Origin: Hyalella azteca
Taxonomy: Eukaryota > Arthropoda > Malacostraca > Amphipoda > Hyalellidae
DNA: 64,000 nt
Direction of reading: 5' to 3'
NCBI RefSeq assembly: GCF_000764305.2
Contig: NW_025937944.1
Location: 177,187 to 241,186, forward strand
Shown: piece by piece, positions 34,228 through 45,372 of the stretch
How positions within the stretch are numbered: the first letter of the stretch is position 1
How the letters are laid out: each line of letters opens with the position of its first letter
Program-made: the position numbers and the translations under genes
The notes under the pieces: model-generated
Database searches by the model: none
The model's input: the letters and a program-made list of their open reading frames with translations, nothing else
What the model was told of the DNA's origin: nothing

Positions 34228-34660
34228 ACGGCGAGGGCGGACGACCGATCGCGAGCGGCGCAAGCCGCTGTCTTTACCGCGCGTTTAGCGCCACGCGGCG
34301 AGGGCGGACGACCGATCGCGAGCGGCGCAAGCCGCTGTCTTTACCGCGCGTTTAGCGCCACGCGGTGAGGGCGGACGACCGATCGCGAGCGGCGCAGGCC
34401 GCTGTCTTTACCGCGCGTTTAGCGCCATGCGGTAAGGTCGGACGACCGATCGCGAGCGGTGCAAGCCGCTTCTTTACCGCACGTTTAGCGCCACGCGGTG
34501 AGGGCGGACGACCGATCGCGTGCGGCGCAAGCCGCTGTCTTTACCGGACGTTTAGCGCCACGCGGTGAGGGCGGAAGACCGCGCGAGCGGCGCAGGCCGC
34601 TGTCTTTACCTCGCGTTTAACGCCACGCGGTGAGGGCAGCAGACCGCGCGAGAGGCGCAT
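34228..34660. repeat. 67-bp GC-rich minisatellite with a GNRA-type hairpin
   Basis: Six to seven units at 67-bp spacing. Most contain GCGGC-GCAA-GCCGC, a 5-bp stem closed by a GCAA loop. One unit has GCGGT-GCAA-GCCGC, which would still pair as T-G. The loop is GCAG in others, and the last unit is degraded. GC content is far above the flanks. Confidence 0.95.
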
Positions 34661-35476
34661 GTCGCTGGTTTTGTCGCCCAAAGCTAGCATACTTATTGCT
34701 GTAAATTATCGACTGAGTTTTTAAGTTTTGGGGGATGATTTATAGGAGATTGTAGTCATTTAGCCGTATGAATAAGACTAACTAATACTGTAGACACGAT
34801 CATCACAAGAAATTTAGTAATTAAATTAAAAATTGCTAATCATCGCATTAGGTGAAGAAGCACGATGTTCAGTATTTCCAATCACAGCATGAGGTGGAAA
34901 ATTGAGCCGCTCAGCAAGGCAACTACGTAATTGTGTCGAAAGATAGCCTTTATCTTATACGTTAACACGATCGTTGTAAAAACGCGATAGTCATTAAAGA
35001 TCTTGCTTCGAGAATCTGCTTTCACGATGAGAATTCGTCTCCGTTGTTGACATGACACCCAAGCTCAGTCAGGCGATAAATGGTATCATTTGTTTGTTTC
35101 AGAATAAATTATGGGAATTGGCGACAAAACAGTGAATTTGCCAGGAAAAATGTCTTCTGAGTATTTAAGGATTAGTGCATGCAACGTTAACCATATTTCT
35201 AAAAGGTGACAGGGCAATTCATGAGCCAAGAACGATTTTTGACGTATTTTATTAAAATCCGTGATGAAATAATTCTATTTGGTCGGGATTTGTGATTCTG
35301 GGAATAAACCATTTCTGAAATCGTCAAGTAGCGAATTTGATGTCCACAGAAAGTGGCAACACTTGAAATTTGAAGCACAATTTTCTGATTTTCTGTAATG
35401 ATGAAAGAAGTAGACGTTCGCGTAAACCGATGTGATCAATCACTACCGACTCGTCTCTTGACTGCCTAGTGCCTGA
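34661..35476. other. Upstream region of gene A
   Basis: Unique sequence. Its right end (up to 35476, before GTAAGT) is the best candidate for the non-coding first exon of gene A. Confidence 0.4.
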
Positions 35477-35672
35477 GTAAGTATCAATAAGCAGTGAAAA
35501 TTGTATTATAAATTGTTGTGTAAATTCGAATAGCCTAGTCTTGTTATGCAATTCATTAATGACTGTCTTAATATCGCGATACGTGTGCTTATTACAACGA
35601 GTAGGAATAGCTGTCTATTATGTGTTCCGGATAGTAATCCCCGTAGTCTCTTATTGCAGGCAAAACTACAGG

Positions 35673-37379
35673 ATGAAGTTAATGTACGTGATTCTTCTGG
35701 TGGCCTTCGTGGCTCTGGCCTACGCTGGCAAGGTATGATGTGACTTACGCCTGCCGAAGACTATACATGTTGTGGGATAATGTAGTTACATGGATCAAAC
35801 TGTCATTTATAGTTGAAGCTCTTCAGGTGGTAATGTCTGTACAGGATAGTATTATAGCTAAAGTAAAGTTGTATGCAGCGTAAGGTTTAATTCTTAACCT
35901 ACTGTGAGTGGCTTTTATTGAATTAGGCCAAAGTTTAGGCGGATGAATTGTGTCGTACATGGCGTATAGTGTTGAAGAAAAAGATGGGGTCCTGGTAATT
36001 TTACGAATTCGAAGTTTGTAGTTACCGCTAGGAGAAAGTTGATACCAGAATATATTGTAGATATTAGTAGGCAAGTAGTTTCTGCCATGGTATGTCGTCA
36101 GATTATAGACGAAACTTCATGCATACTCATCATAAAGCATTTTTGTGCTTTTTGTTGCATGATGAAAAAGATATTTCTAATCGTTACACCTATTTTCCCG
36201 GTTTTCCAGCCTGCCAAGCAGCGTCGTTCCCCTGATGGATGGCAGAAATCGTCGGAGAAATTAGGAGGATCTAGGCACGAATACAGGTTAGTTAACAGAA
36301 ACGGTAATCTGTCCCACTTCTATTGGCGAAATTTAAGACTTTTTTTCTTGAGAATTATCTTAGAAAGAAATATTGCCTACTTAATAGTCCTTGATCGGTA
36401 AACGAGCATGCATGACGTGATGGTTGAATTACGATGCTTACTATATAGAAGTAATGTACGCAATATTATAAGAAGTTGGATGTCTAGTTTATGTCGACAA
36501 TAATCAGTCCGTCCACTGCTGGCCTCTTGATCATTGATGCATAGCTGCCGGCATGTCGAGGTAGAGGCACTATTTTTGTACAAGAATAGTAAGATATTCT
36601 GTCTTCACAGGGCTACTCAATCTTCCGAGTCGTCAGAATCTTCGGAAGCCTCTTCCTCCGAAGAAGTTACCACTGAATCGTCGGACCAGACAACTTCGCA
36701 GAAGAGTCCCTATCACTATCAACGTTCTTCCTCTTATAAAAGCTCCTTTGCCAGTAAGCCGCGTGATGCCCGCTTGGGGAGGGACTCTCGAAAGGAGCAC
36801 CAAAAATACTTCATAGGAAATCCTCACAAAGAAACTGTCCCCAAAAGTAAAGAAGCAAAGGTAGAATCTCATCTAAATAAGCAAATAGAACAGAGTTTGG
36901 AAAGACGTCGTAGGGAAACGGTCGTTGATGCTCCTTCAGACATCAAATACGAAAAGAAGTCTGCCTACAAATCGCCAAAGCACCGGCAGGATCTCCCTCA
37001 AGAGGTGAAATCTAAACCCGTCCTATCGAGAACCGTAGTCACTCCTTCCGTTGATCAAGCCATTGAAGAATCTCAACCAGATGCTGTAGAACTAAAGTTG
37101 ATGGAGACTCTGGAACTCCTGAGAGCCTCTAGGCAGAAAAAGGAGCCTGAATCTTCATATGACCAGTTCCTCTACGAAGAGGACGGTACAGAGCCTGAAT
37201 ATGAAGGGGAATACGACCAGGAGATACTGGCTCCGCAGGTAGACCAGGACGTCGTGGATGTCCGTAGAGTGTCTGGCATCGTAGATGGTAAAGTCCTGTT
37301 CAAAGCGGCCAAGCTTGATTCGGCTGATGATATCGTGAGGATTGTTGAACTGTATGATCTTTATAACAAGAGACGGTAA
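35673..37379 (+). CDS. Gene A: secreted Ser/Glu-rich protein (301 aa)
   Basis: Three coding exons: 35673-35732, 36210-36286 and 36611-37379, with GT-AG introns in phases 0 and 2; the joined frame is 301 codons plus stop. A 5'-UTR intron (donor GTAAGT at 35477, acceptor at 35658-35659) ends 13 bases before ATG. Exon 1 is a signal peptide (MKLMYVILLVAFVALAYAG). A dibasic site follows (QRR, then SPDGW). Exon 3 starts with a Ser/Glu run (ATQSSESSESSEASSSEE) matching the S-x-E pattern used by Fam20C-type secretory kinases. Basic stretches follow (SLERRRRE), then an acidic segment (DQFLYEEDGTEPEYEGEYDQ) and a C-terminus ending LYDLYNKRR. There are no cysteines in the mature part. A secreted, possibly phosphorylated matrix protein or precursor is inferred; the family was not recognised. 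Convergent with gene B. Confidence 0.85.
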
Positions 37380-39642
37380 AATATTTGTAAGCCTTGTTAG
37401 ACTTCATTAAACTAAATTTGAAGTAAAACGCTTGTCGTATCATCCTTCAAATTTTTGGCATTGTCAATGCTAATGCCCTGAGATAGGATTTTGACAGTTA
37501 GAAAATCAGACTTTTCTCACTTCGAAAATTTAAGTAAATTATTGTTGGGAAAAGTTTGGCAAGTAGTGTGTTGGACGTATCTTTTTCATGAAGCGTAAAG
37601 AACCAAATGATTTATATTAGTATACTGGACTTGTCAAAATTCGATCTGAGAAACTGATTATTATCGATCTTGATGCCGGTTGGAAATTTAATCGGGCTGG
37701 AGCGCTAAGTACATGTAACTATCTGTTCTTTTCTTTTTATTAGAAAAGAATTTGAAGATATGAATACAACGAGAAGAGTAAGCATCTGTGATTGTGGATT
37801 TTAGAGTGGAATCATAGAGTATGGAGTTGCCGCTGAAGTTTGATAAAAATGTCGAACGGACGCTCGCTGTTGACAGTGACTACTGAGAATTTTATATGTA
37901 ATCGAAAAAAAGTTTCTCAGGTCTATTGGTAATGAAGATTGATCTATCTTATTTCAGTGACAGGTTCCTGCCAACCAATCGCATTGCGATCCTTAGGGCT
38001 TCCCTTCTTGGTTCCTCGGAAAATTCGCCAAAACTTTATGTAATTTCTGAAATGATGGAGCACAAATGGGTAGGGGCGATGTGAGCTATCTAATTACTAT
38101 CAGAATTTCAGCCGCTGTCAATACAAGCAAGACCGAACGAGGTATCGTGTTCTCGATTAAAGTTTTATATATGCTCATTGATGAACTGAACTAGAAAACG
38201 TGTTGCCGTGATCCGACCTCTGTCGGGGTAACATGAATGTCTACACCGCGTACATAGCCTGAAAAACGTCGATCCGCAAAAATTTACACTTTGAATTAAG
38301 ATTAATAGGGCTTTCTTAATGCGCCAATTCTAGACTACTGAAACTCATTCTCTGAATCTGGATTGTTTTTTTTGGATGGTTTTTTCTTTATTACATTGAG
38401 CCAAGACGGCTTGGAATAAGAATTTCAGTATCTCTCCAGTACGCTTTGGTGCGAGTGTCGTGCCGGAATAGCCAGTTGCCGAATCTGTAGAATCAGAATT
38501 ATGTTGCCTATTCAGAATATCGGACGTTAGGTTAGAACATAAATCGACAGTTATTTTCAGGAAAGTTTCGGTCAAGTTCTTATGTAAATATTAAAAAAAA
38601 GAACTTACTGTAACCCCACATTCCTATTCCTTACGTAACCCCACATTCCCATACATTGAGATGCTGATTTTACAGATTCGGCCAACTGGCTGCCGATTCC
38701 ATGGAATCTGCAATTTCACGATTTCGGCACGACACGTGCATGCCATCAGTCAGCTTAGACCGAAATACGATAACCTGCCTGCATTTCGTTGAAGGGTGTT
38801 ACATGATGAAAGTTCCCAAACTCTCTGTACGTGACCACTACCCCTGGTATTATACGTCATTTTCCCGTATATTAGTACATGGGCTACTGAACAGTTTCAG
38901 AAGCGAAGATAGATTCCTATTGGTCACAGCTGAGGATTAATTTTTAAGGACTGACGAAAGGTATCGGCATTTACCATTTTTTAATTACCGACTACTTGAT
39001 TTTAGCTAATGGGAAGGGTGACGTGCAATTTTCAGTTTTTTCCTTCATCGGTATCTTGGGTAAGGCACTAGAACTGTTCTCGGAGGTTTACAGAGCTTCC
39101 AGATCTCATAGTAGCTCGTCTAAGGTATTCCGCCCGTCATCCATCCCTATCCTCTTATCAATAGTTATTCTATCATTCTATCAATGACATTTGTACGTAA
39201 AAGATTATCACCAAATTATTTATCATTCGTGCATCGCCAAGTCTTTCGATGGAAGTTTCAGCAGAGTCAAGTTACACATTTGCCAGATCGTGTCAGTCGT
39301 CTTAATTATATTGCCAATCTGAACAAAAATCACTCGTCCAGTACTGTCATTTGCGTACGTAGTCTCATTTAGAAAGAGCGTCGCTATGTACCTCGAATAT
39401 GTGTAATCAATTATCTGTAGTCACATGATAAGGACAAAATTCACCAATAGTCGCGATTGAAACTGTCTAAGGATTAATTTTCCGATAGAAAAAGGTGTGA
39501 GGCGACAGTCGTCGCATAGCTGAAGCTCAAGACTATACGCGCATAATTCAGTTAGAATTTCCTGTTTGCTACAGAAAATAAGTAAAAGGCTGATTATACG
39601 AAGGTACATTTTTATTACAAATCTTGCTACATGAATTGGGTT
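37380..39642. other. Spacer between convergent genes A and B
   Basis: 2.26 kb between the two stop codons. ATTAAA near 37408 may serve gene A, and a reverse-strand AATAAA at 39611-39616 may serve gene B. It contains the foldback element at 38455-38735. Confidence 0.5.
38455..38735. mobile_element. Foldback (inverted-repeat) element
   Basis: Left arm 38455-38494 (GTGTCGTGCCGG to AATCTGTAGAATC) is the near reverse complement of right arm 38666-38735 (ATTTTACAGATTCGG to GGCACGACAC); the right arm carries an extra segment of about 30 bases. The centre has a direct repeat of taaccccacattcc (near 38611 and 38637). Likely a non-autonomous element or an old inverted duplication. Confidence 0.55.
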
Positions 39643-40852
39643 TTATTCATAGATCAAAGTAAGAGTAGCGAAATCTTTAAATTTCTCGTTTTTATTAATG
39701 GGAGGTGCGGGCGGTGGCAGTTCGTTCCAGACATCGTCAGTGGTATCGTAGGTATCGTAACCGTAGGCCAGATCGCGCTCACGTCTTCCATGGTGGAAAG
39801 CAATTTCAGGTTCTTCATACGTGTAACCCCGAGTGGACGCTGGTCGCGTATGGACCACTGGAGTATGGGCACCTCTGGCTTCTGGAAGGTACCGCGTTAA
39901 GGTAGAGTAAGTCCTTATGGCGACTTGGACTGTCCGGGGAACAGGAGTTATGATGACCCGAGAAACGACGGTCGCTTGTGGCTCTATTTTAGTTACACAT
40001 TTCGTGTGCACGACCGTGTTCTGCAGAGAGTCGTCAACCCGGACTAAAGTGTGAGCCCGCTGACGCGTTACTGTTTGTGTCACCGTGACCAAGTGAGGTA
40101 TGGTCTGAGTTACGGTGACCCCATCTTCCTGAGGTGCAGGTGTGTTTAGGGTAGCTGTGACCAGGTTCAGTCGGGGGGCAGCGTGGCCGTCCGGTGACCT
40201 AGCCTGGTCGTGGGAGCTTCGTACCACGGAGTGGGAGTTTGGATCCGCAGGGTTGGAGTATACGAGCTCTCGCTTCAGACGATAGATTTTCTGCGAGGGA
40301 AAGTTACAAATTTATTTAAGTCCTAGTTTCAGATACAAAACTCTAAACCTAATGAAGACACATGCTAGAAATGGTTAGGCGAACTTATTAAAACCGTGAG
40401 ACAAAATCTAATGCAAAATGTGTACAAATTACTGAACTTTTGTCAAAATTCTAGCGTGCAAGTGCAAACGGCTCAACTGACGTTTATCAGGCTAACGCCG
40501 AAAGCTGCGAAAGTCTCTGCTTAATTAGTAAGTTGAGTACACGTTAATTTTGAAAAGTAAACTGCGGAAGACAGTAATTTTCAACGACAAGAAAATGTTC
40601 GGCGGCGTCCTTGTTCAGCATACACACGTAACTAATGGAAGGAAGAGGTTAATCTTCATTTAGATCATTCAAAACTAAATGAAACTACAAGCATCGCAGT
40701 CAATTACTAAACTCTCTGCTATCACCCAGTGTAGACGAAAACTGAATTTAGTAGAGGATTAGAAAACTTACCATTGGTCGGGATAGCGAAGAGACCGGCA
40801 GCAGACAGACCACTGCTGTGCACAGGACCAACTTATACAGGGGACACAGCAT
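39643..40852 (-). CDS. Gene B: secreted Thr/Val-rich single-cysteine protein (242 aa)
   Basis: Two coding exons on the minus strand: 40852-40772 (27 codons, signal peptide with core LVLCTAVVCLLPVSSLS, donor GTAAGT) and 40290-39643 (215 codons plus stop, acceptor ccctcgcag), phase 0. An acceptor (gatttcag) lies five bases before the ATG, so a 5'-UTR intron is likely. A furin-type site (YRLKR) opens the second exon. The core has VTVTQT and TVTQTVT stretches and TVVHTKC with the only Cys after the signal peptide, then TVV 8 residues on. The C-terminal third is Tyr/Asp/Pro-rich (AYGYDTYDTTDD, ELPPPAPPINK). Gene C has the same exon plan and the TVVxTxC motif. Function unknown; extracellular location is inferred. 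Confidence 0.85.
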
Positions 40853-41865
40853 TTCGCCTGAAATCTAACCAAATCAGGAACACAGTTTAGTCTAATTTAA
40901 CGACTGAAATTAAAATGTAAAAATTGAGCATTAGACTGCGTTATGACTATCCCTACTTCTTGACACTATCTATTGACTTTAGGTACTTATCGAGATTGAA
41001 ACTACATTATGCTTCATTGCATTCTTTACACGCTAGTAAACAATCCACGTAAGATAATGAATTTTTTGCCTAAAATCCCAAACTCCCATTAAGAAGTCAC
41101 TAGTTCCTAACTTTCCCTACTTGATATCCTCGTAGAGAACAGCTTACCCTACCCACAATGAAACAATTATGACACGAACCAATTTGAACCCCACTCTAAG
41201 CCTACGAGTACTGAAGAGTTAACTGATTACCGCCGCATGTTCCATGTTTAACATAACCTCGTATGAATCAATGAACACAGCATTTGCCACTCGGACTGCG
41301 GATGCATAAACAGTCTTCCGTTTTATTGTTACCTGGCCTGAGAACTAGAGTTACAGTTCACAAAATAATACGTATTGAAAAATGCGAACAAAATTATGGA
41401 CCGGATATAAAATTCTGAAAAAAACAGCCGTTATTAATATAATACAATTTCCTCACGAAAAAGAGTAACTAAATATCGAACATGATCAATCGAAGCGACA
41501 TGTTTGGGATCATACTACAGTAATGGTTCAGCCTATTCGATGTATTCAGAAAATGATACTAATTAATACTTGCATAATAGGTATTTGCAATTACCATTTT
41601 TTATCAGGAATAAAGAATATTTATTACTCAATTATAAATAAACAAATACCTTTAATTGTATATCACGGTGCTGATAATTGGCAAATTTTTCTGTGCTCTT
41701 AATAATTAACCGAAATCGAACTTGTCATTGACAATCATGAGTAAAATTCAATGGACTAAACGCCGCACATAGCTCCATCAATTACGAACCGGGTGAGACG
41801 AAATTAAAAATATTGCACACCATTTGCAATGTTCAGAAAGCGCGGAATAAATAATAATTCAATTT

Positions 41866-42105
41866 TTCCACACTGGAATAGAATACCCTCTTCATGGTCC
41901 CTGTAACTAAGTTTGATTTTAATGAATAATTAAATAATGAAGCCACGTTGAACCAACAGTTTTTCAGGTCCATTATTAACAGACATAGCGGTATAATTTC
42001 ATTTTTCACATCGGAATAAAATACCCTCGTCATGGCTCCTGTAGTCAAATTTGATTAATAAATAATTAAATAATGAATACACGCCAAACAATCAGTTTTT
42101 CTGGT
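41866..42105. repeat. ~130-bp diverged tandem duplication
   Basis: Two diverged copies sharing ggaatagaataccctcttca versus ggaataaaataccctcgtca, then ttaaataatgaa and cagtttttc-ggtcc. Confidence 0.8.
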
Positions 42106-42194
42106 CCTATTTAAGGTCAGAAGCCTTAAGTGGGAGAAGCACCTCTTTTAATCTTCAAATGAATTTCTTTATATGATAAACAGTAACTTCACGC

Positions 42195-42245
42195 ACAGTG
42201 CATGTGGCTCTGCCATAACAGAATCTGGCCGAGGGTTCGAACCCT
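42195..42245 (+). mobile_element. Possible tRNA-derived (SINE-like) fragment
   Basis: GGGTTCGAACCC at 42233-42244 matches the Pol III B-box consensus, and GTGGCTCTGCCA about 28 bases upstream weakly resembles an A box. Spacing is too short for an intact tRNA. The B-box is palindromic, so orientation is uncertain. Confidence 0.2.
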
Positions 42246-43017
42246 TGAGAGCTATGAACATTTTCTTCAACACTTGATGAGGGAAACCTGATCGGCGTCG
42301 AAAAAAGCACATCCTGTAGACCGTCTTCAAACGGAACTAAGTACCTGATACCTGGTATCTATAGTATAGTAATGGATCATATAATCTCAAGTACTTTTAT
42401 CACTAATCTCCTTAATTCGTAAGTTCGTAACGAATAAAAAAAAGAGAATGCCAAGCTTATTCACCCCACTTTCAATGCAAACGAGTCCAGCTCTTTCATC
42501 ATAAGTCCAAACAGTTAGGAAAATCGAAATGTACATTACATATGTTATAAAAAAAATTTTTAAATGATGATGGAGCTGGTCCCCGAAACCTTTCCATTGA
42601 AAATATGCTAAGCACGGAAGCACGGTCTCAAGTTTTGGAGTCCTGCTCCCTAGATGTCCACAATATACGAGAAATGGGAAGGTGTTCTGACAATGTTCAT
42701 TGAGTCGTTATAAGTGTAAAAGATTGAGATATTGATAGATAAATATCACAAAGAATTTCCCTGATGAGAAGGAACCTTAAATTCCAAAAAGGGTTGAAAC
42801 CGCAGTTGAAACGTAAATTTGTTGATTTTGTTGATTTTCGATGTTTTACTTGAAGTGAATTTTCATCAAACGCGTTTCTGGGGAAATTTTGTTCAAGCAG
42901 TTACACCTGAATGAATGTCTGTTTTCGTAAATAAATCAGGGATGATCAGTTTCAGAATCGCACACAATTTCATATTTCAAACCTAAACTGTCGGCACAAC
43001 TTAGCTTAAATGTTTAT

Positions 43018-43353
43018 TTAAGGGGAGCGTCTACCCTAAAATTTATCTCGGCTATTTACGAACGGATCACTCTGAAACTTGGTACACATATGTAAAACAG
43101 AATTCTAAGACATTTTTGTTCGTGTGAATTTTTCGAAAAAAATGAAAGAAAACGTGAAATTCTTAGAAAACGGCCAAAAAATTACTTAAAGAACTCCCCC
43201 ACCCGCCCCCCTTTCATGAAATGTCGTGAAATCATAAATCAACGTACAGATATGGCAGTGGTACCGTTGGATAGGGCAGAATGTCAGCTTTAAAATGAGT
43301 ATAAAAACCGAAAAAGTGAAAATTTTCAATTTTAGGGTAGACGCTCCCCTTAA
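43018..43353. mobile_element. TTAA-flanked MITE with 22-bp terminal inverted repeats
   Basis: Element 43022-43349 begins GGGGAGCGTCTACCCTAAAA and ends with its exact inverse; TTAA lies directly outside both ends (43018-43021, 43350-43353). It has no coding capacity. TTAA target duplication is the mark of piggyBac-type transposases, so it is probably a non-autonomous member mobilised in trans. Related fragments lie at 50412-50758. Confidence 0.8.
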
Positions 43354-44347
43354 TCGTAGAATAATAGCCTGCGTTGAATAAAAACATTATTCCACGTTGC
43401 CAGCACACTGATATCGCTGGGCCATTTGACGCGTTCAAAATGAACGGAGATTTGCATGGCAAAATAACGTAAGGTTTTCGTTTTCCGTTGCACTAAGAAC
43501 GCAGCGGAATATGGACATTCTGGTGACGCTTGCGTTAATTAATATTAATGAGAAATACTTTGAACTTTATTCAAAATGGTTCATAGTTAACGAAGGAAAA
43601 CTGCAAAGAACTGCAATAAGTGTATATTTTGCGTGCAAATTCGCCGGTCCGGCCGCAGTAATGTCAGGTTGGTGTTGTCTGACTACAACATTACGACCTA
43701 ACCTCACTTGCTTTGTTCACCTCAATAGTTGAATGTTCAGTTGCCACTTACAGCAAGAGGTTGTTAATGTGATCGGAAGACCATGTATATAGCTAACTGT
43801 TGAGTGTATGCATAGTAGGGAGTTTGATTACTATATTGAGTAAGACAGGTTGAAGTGAAGTGCTAGATGTGCACCTGTGGGCTACAGTGTGTACGTGGTA
43901 GTTGTCGGGGGATGGCTTTACAGATCACGAGTAGCAAGTGATATCTGTGAAAGTCTAGAACTAGCTCGTGTTGCGGTTATCTGTGATTTGATATACTAGA
44001 CAGGATAATTAAGCGTTCATGTACGACAGTGACCTTTACTCTGAATTTCGTTTTTCGGTAATATAGTAAGTGTTTACCTGTTGACGATCTTTTTTACCTG
44101 TTGACGATCTTCTAGTTGTAAATTAGCGGACTATCAATGCTATTCAGTACAATAGGTATTGCACTAAACTCCAATCTGGTATAAGATTGATTCAGATCAG
44201 AGAATGGTTGTGTAGTCGGTGACCTTTTGGCGCACTCCTGATGAGAAAAGTTTTGTGCCCTTGAAATAATTAGCATTCTTCCAAGTTAGAAATTGATTAT
44301 TGACTAACCATTTATTTTACCTACAGTTATCTAGTGTAGTGACAACG

Positions 44348-45242
44348 ATGGGCTTTCCAATGCGCACGACATTTCTTGTGTGCGTATGGCTTTTGGTGTG
44401 CCAGTCAAGCTGCGCATACAGGCAGGACCAAGTAAGTTTCAACAGCGTATTAATTTTCACTCTGGTCACCAAGTCTCTCTCTTGCCCAATCTAGTGGGGG
44501 CAAATTTATTGTGCACGTGAGATTTATTAAAATCTCGTACAATTCTACTAATCTTACACGTCGTTCAGTAAACTTTTCATTTCTTGCAGTCTGCCAATTC
44601 TTTAGTCTCCATTTCAAATTTGTTAATCTCATCGCGATTTGACAGGAATCTGACGGCCGGCGAAGACGTCAACTGGACTTCGGCGATGACTTCGACCCCA
44701 GCATACGAAGAGGTCCAGTAGGCTCCATTCCAGGCACGGTGGCTCTGACTGGCTTCAATTTGGAAGAGGAAAACAATGAAGGCTTCATTCCCATCTTCAA
44801 GCCGCAAGATGGAGATCGTAAACAAAATATACCCATTAGAGCACTGTCAACGAAAACCAATTACGTGTTCGTAAGTTCAACGGTTACGAACACGGTTTTC
44901 GAAGACTTGACGAGTAATGTATTCGCAGTACAACCAGGACCTCCTAAAACCGTAGTCTTCACCCAGTGTACGCACGTTCAGAAAGTCGGTGTACCCACTG
45001 TAGTGTACAGCACTGTACTCCTGCCAGCTTCTACAGTAACGTCGTTCGTTAGGAAAGAAATAACCATCACTGCTGAATACACTCCCCTTACTACACAGGG
45101 TAGGACTCGCACGAGTTCAGTACACGATACTTCTAGCAGTGGACCTGGAATGACTATGCATTATAACCATCCCACTGGATATTATTACGATGTGCCCAAG
45201 ATCCCGTTCACGTTACCAAAGTTGAGAAGTGAGAACCATTAA
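44348..45242 (+). CDS. Gene C: secreted Thr/Val-rich single-cysteine protein (226 aa)
   Basis: Two coding exons, 44348-44431 (28 codons, donor GTAAGT) and 44646-45242 (198 codons plus stop, acceptor gatttgacag), phase 0. An acceptor (tttacctacag) upstream of the ATG points to a 5'-UTR intron. The signal peptide has the core TFLVCVWLLVCQSSC. ESDGRRRRQ gives a strong furin-type site at the start of exon 2, followed by acidic DFGDDFDPS. The core contains SSTVTNTV and TVVFTQC (the only Cys after the signal peptide), with TVV again 9 residues on, then ASTVTSF. The C-terminus is His/Tyr/Pro-rich (HYNHPTGYYYDVPKIPF). AATAAA at 45367-45372 is a fitting poly-A signal. It is a paralog of gene B by exon plan and core motif. 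Function unknown. Confidence 0.87.
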
Positions 45243-45372
45243 GTTCTTGGGACGTCTAGGCATAGGTGCCTGGTTCTTAGGGTTTCAAAAATGTAATCTG
45301 TCCGTTATAGACGTGTTGCAAGGTCAGTCGAGATAGTTGATTGTGTGATTGTGAAACTTCTATTGGAATAAA

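Larger units (their letters stand above)
40853..44347. other. 3.5-kb divergent spacer between genes B and C
   Basis: Should contain both promoters and 5'-UTR exons. Recognised contents are a ~130-bp tandem duplication (41866-42105), a possible tRNA-derived fragment (42195-42245) and a TTAA-flanked MITE (43018-43353). The rest is unique AT-rich DNA. Confidence 0.5.

Noticed and set aside
42195..42245. Functional tRNA gene
   Set aside because: Only the B-box is convincing; A-box spacing and arms do not make a cloverleaf.
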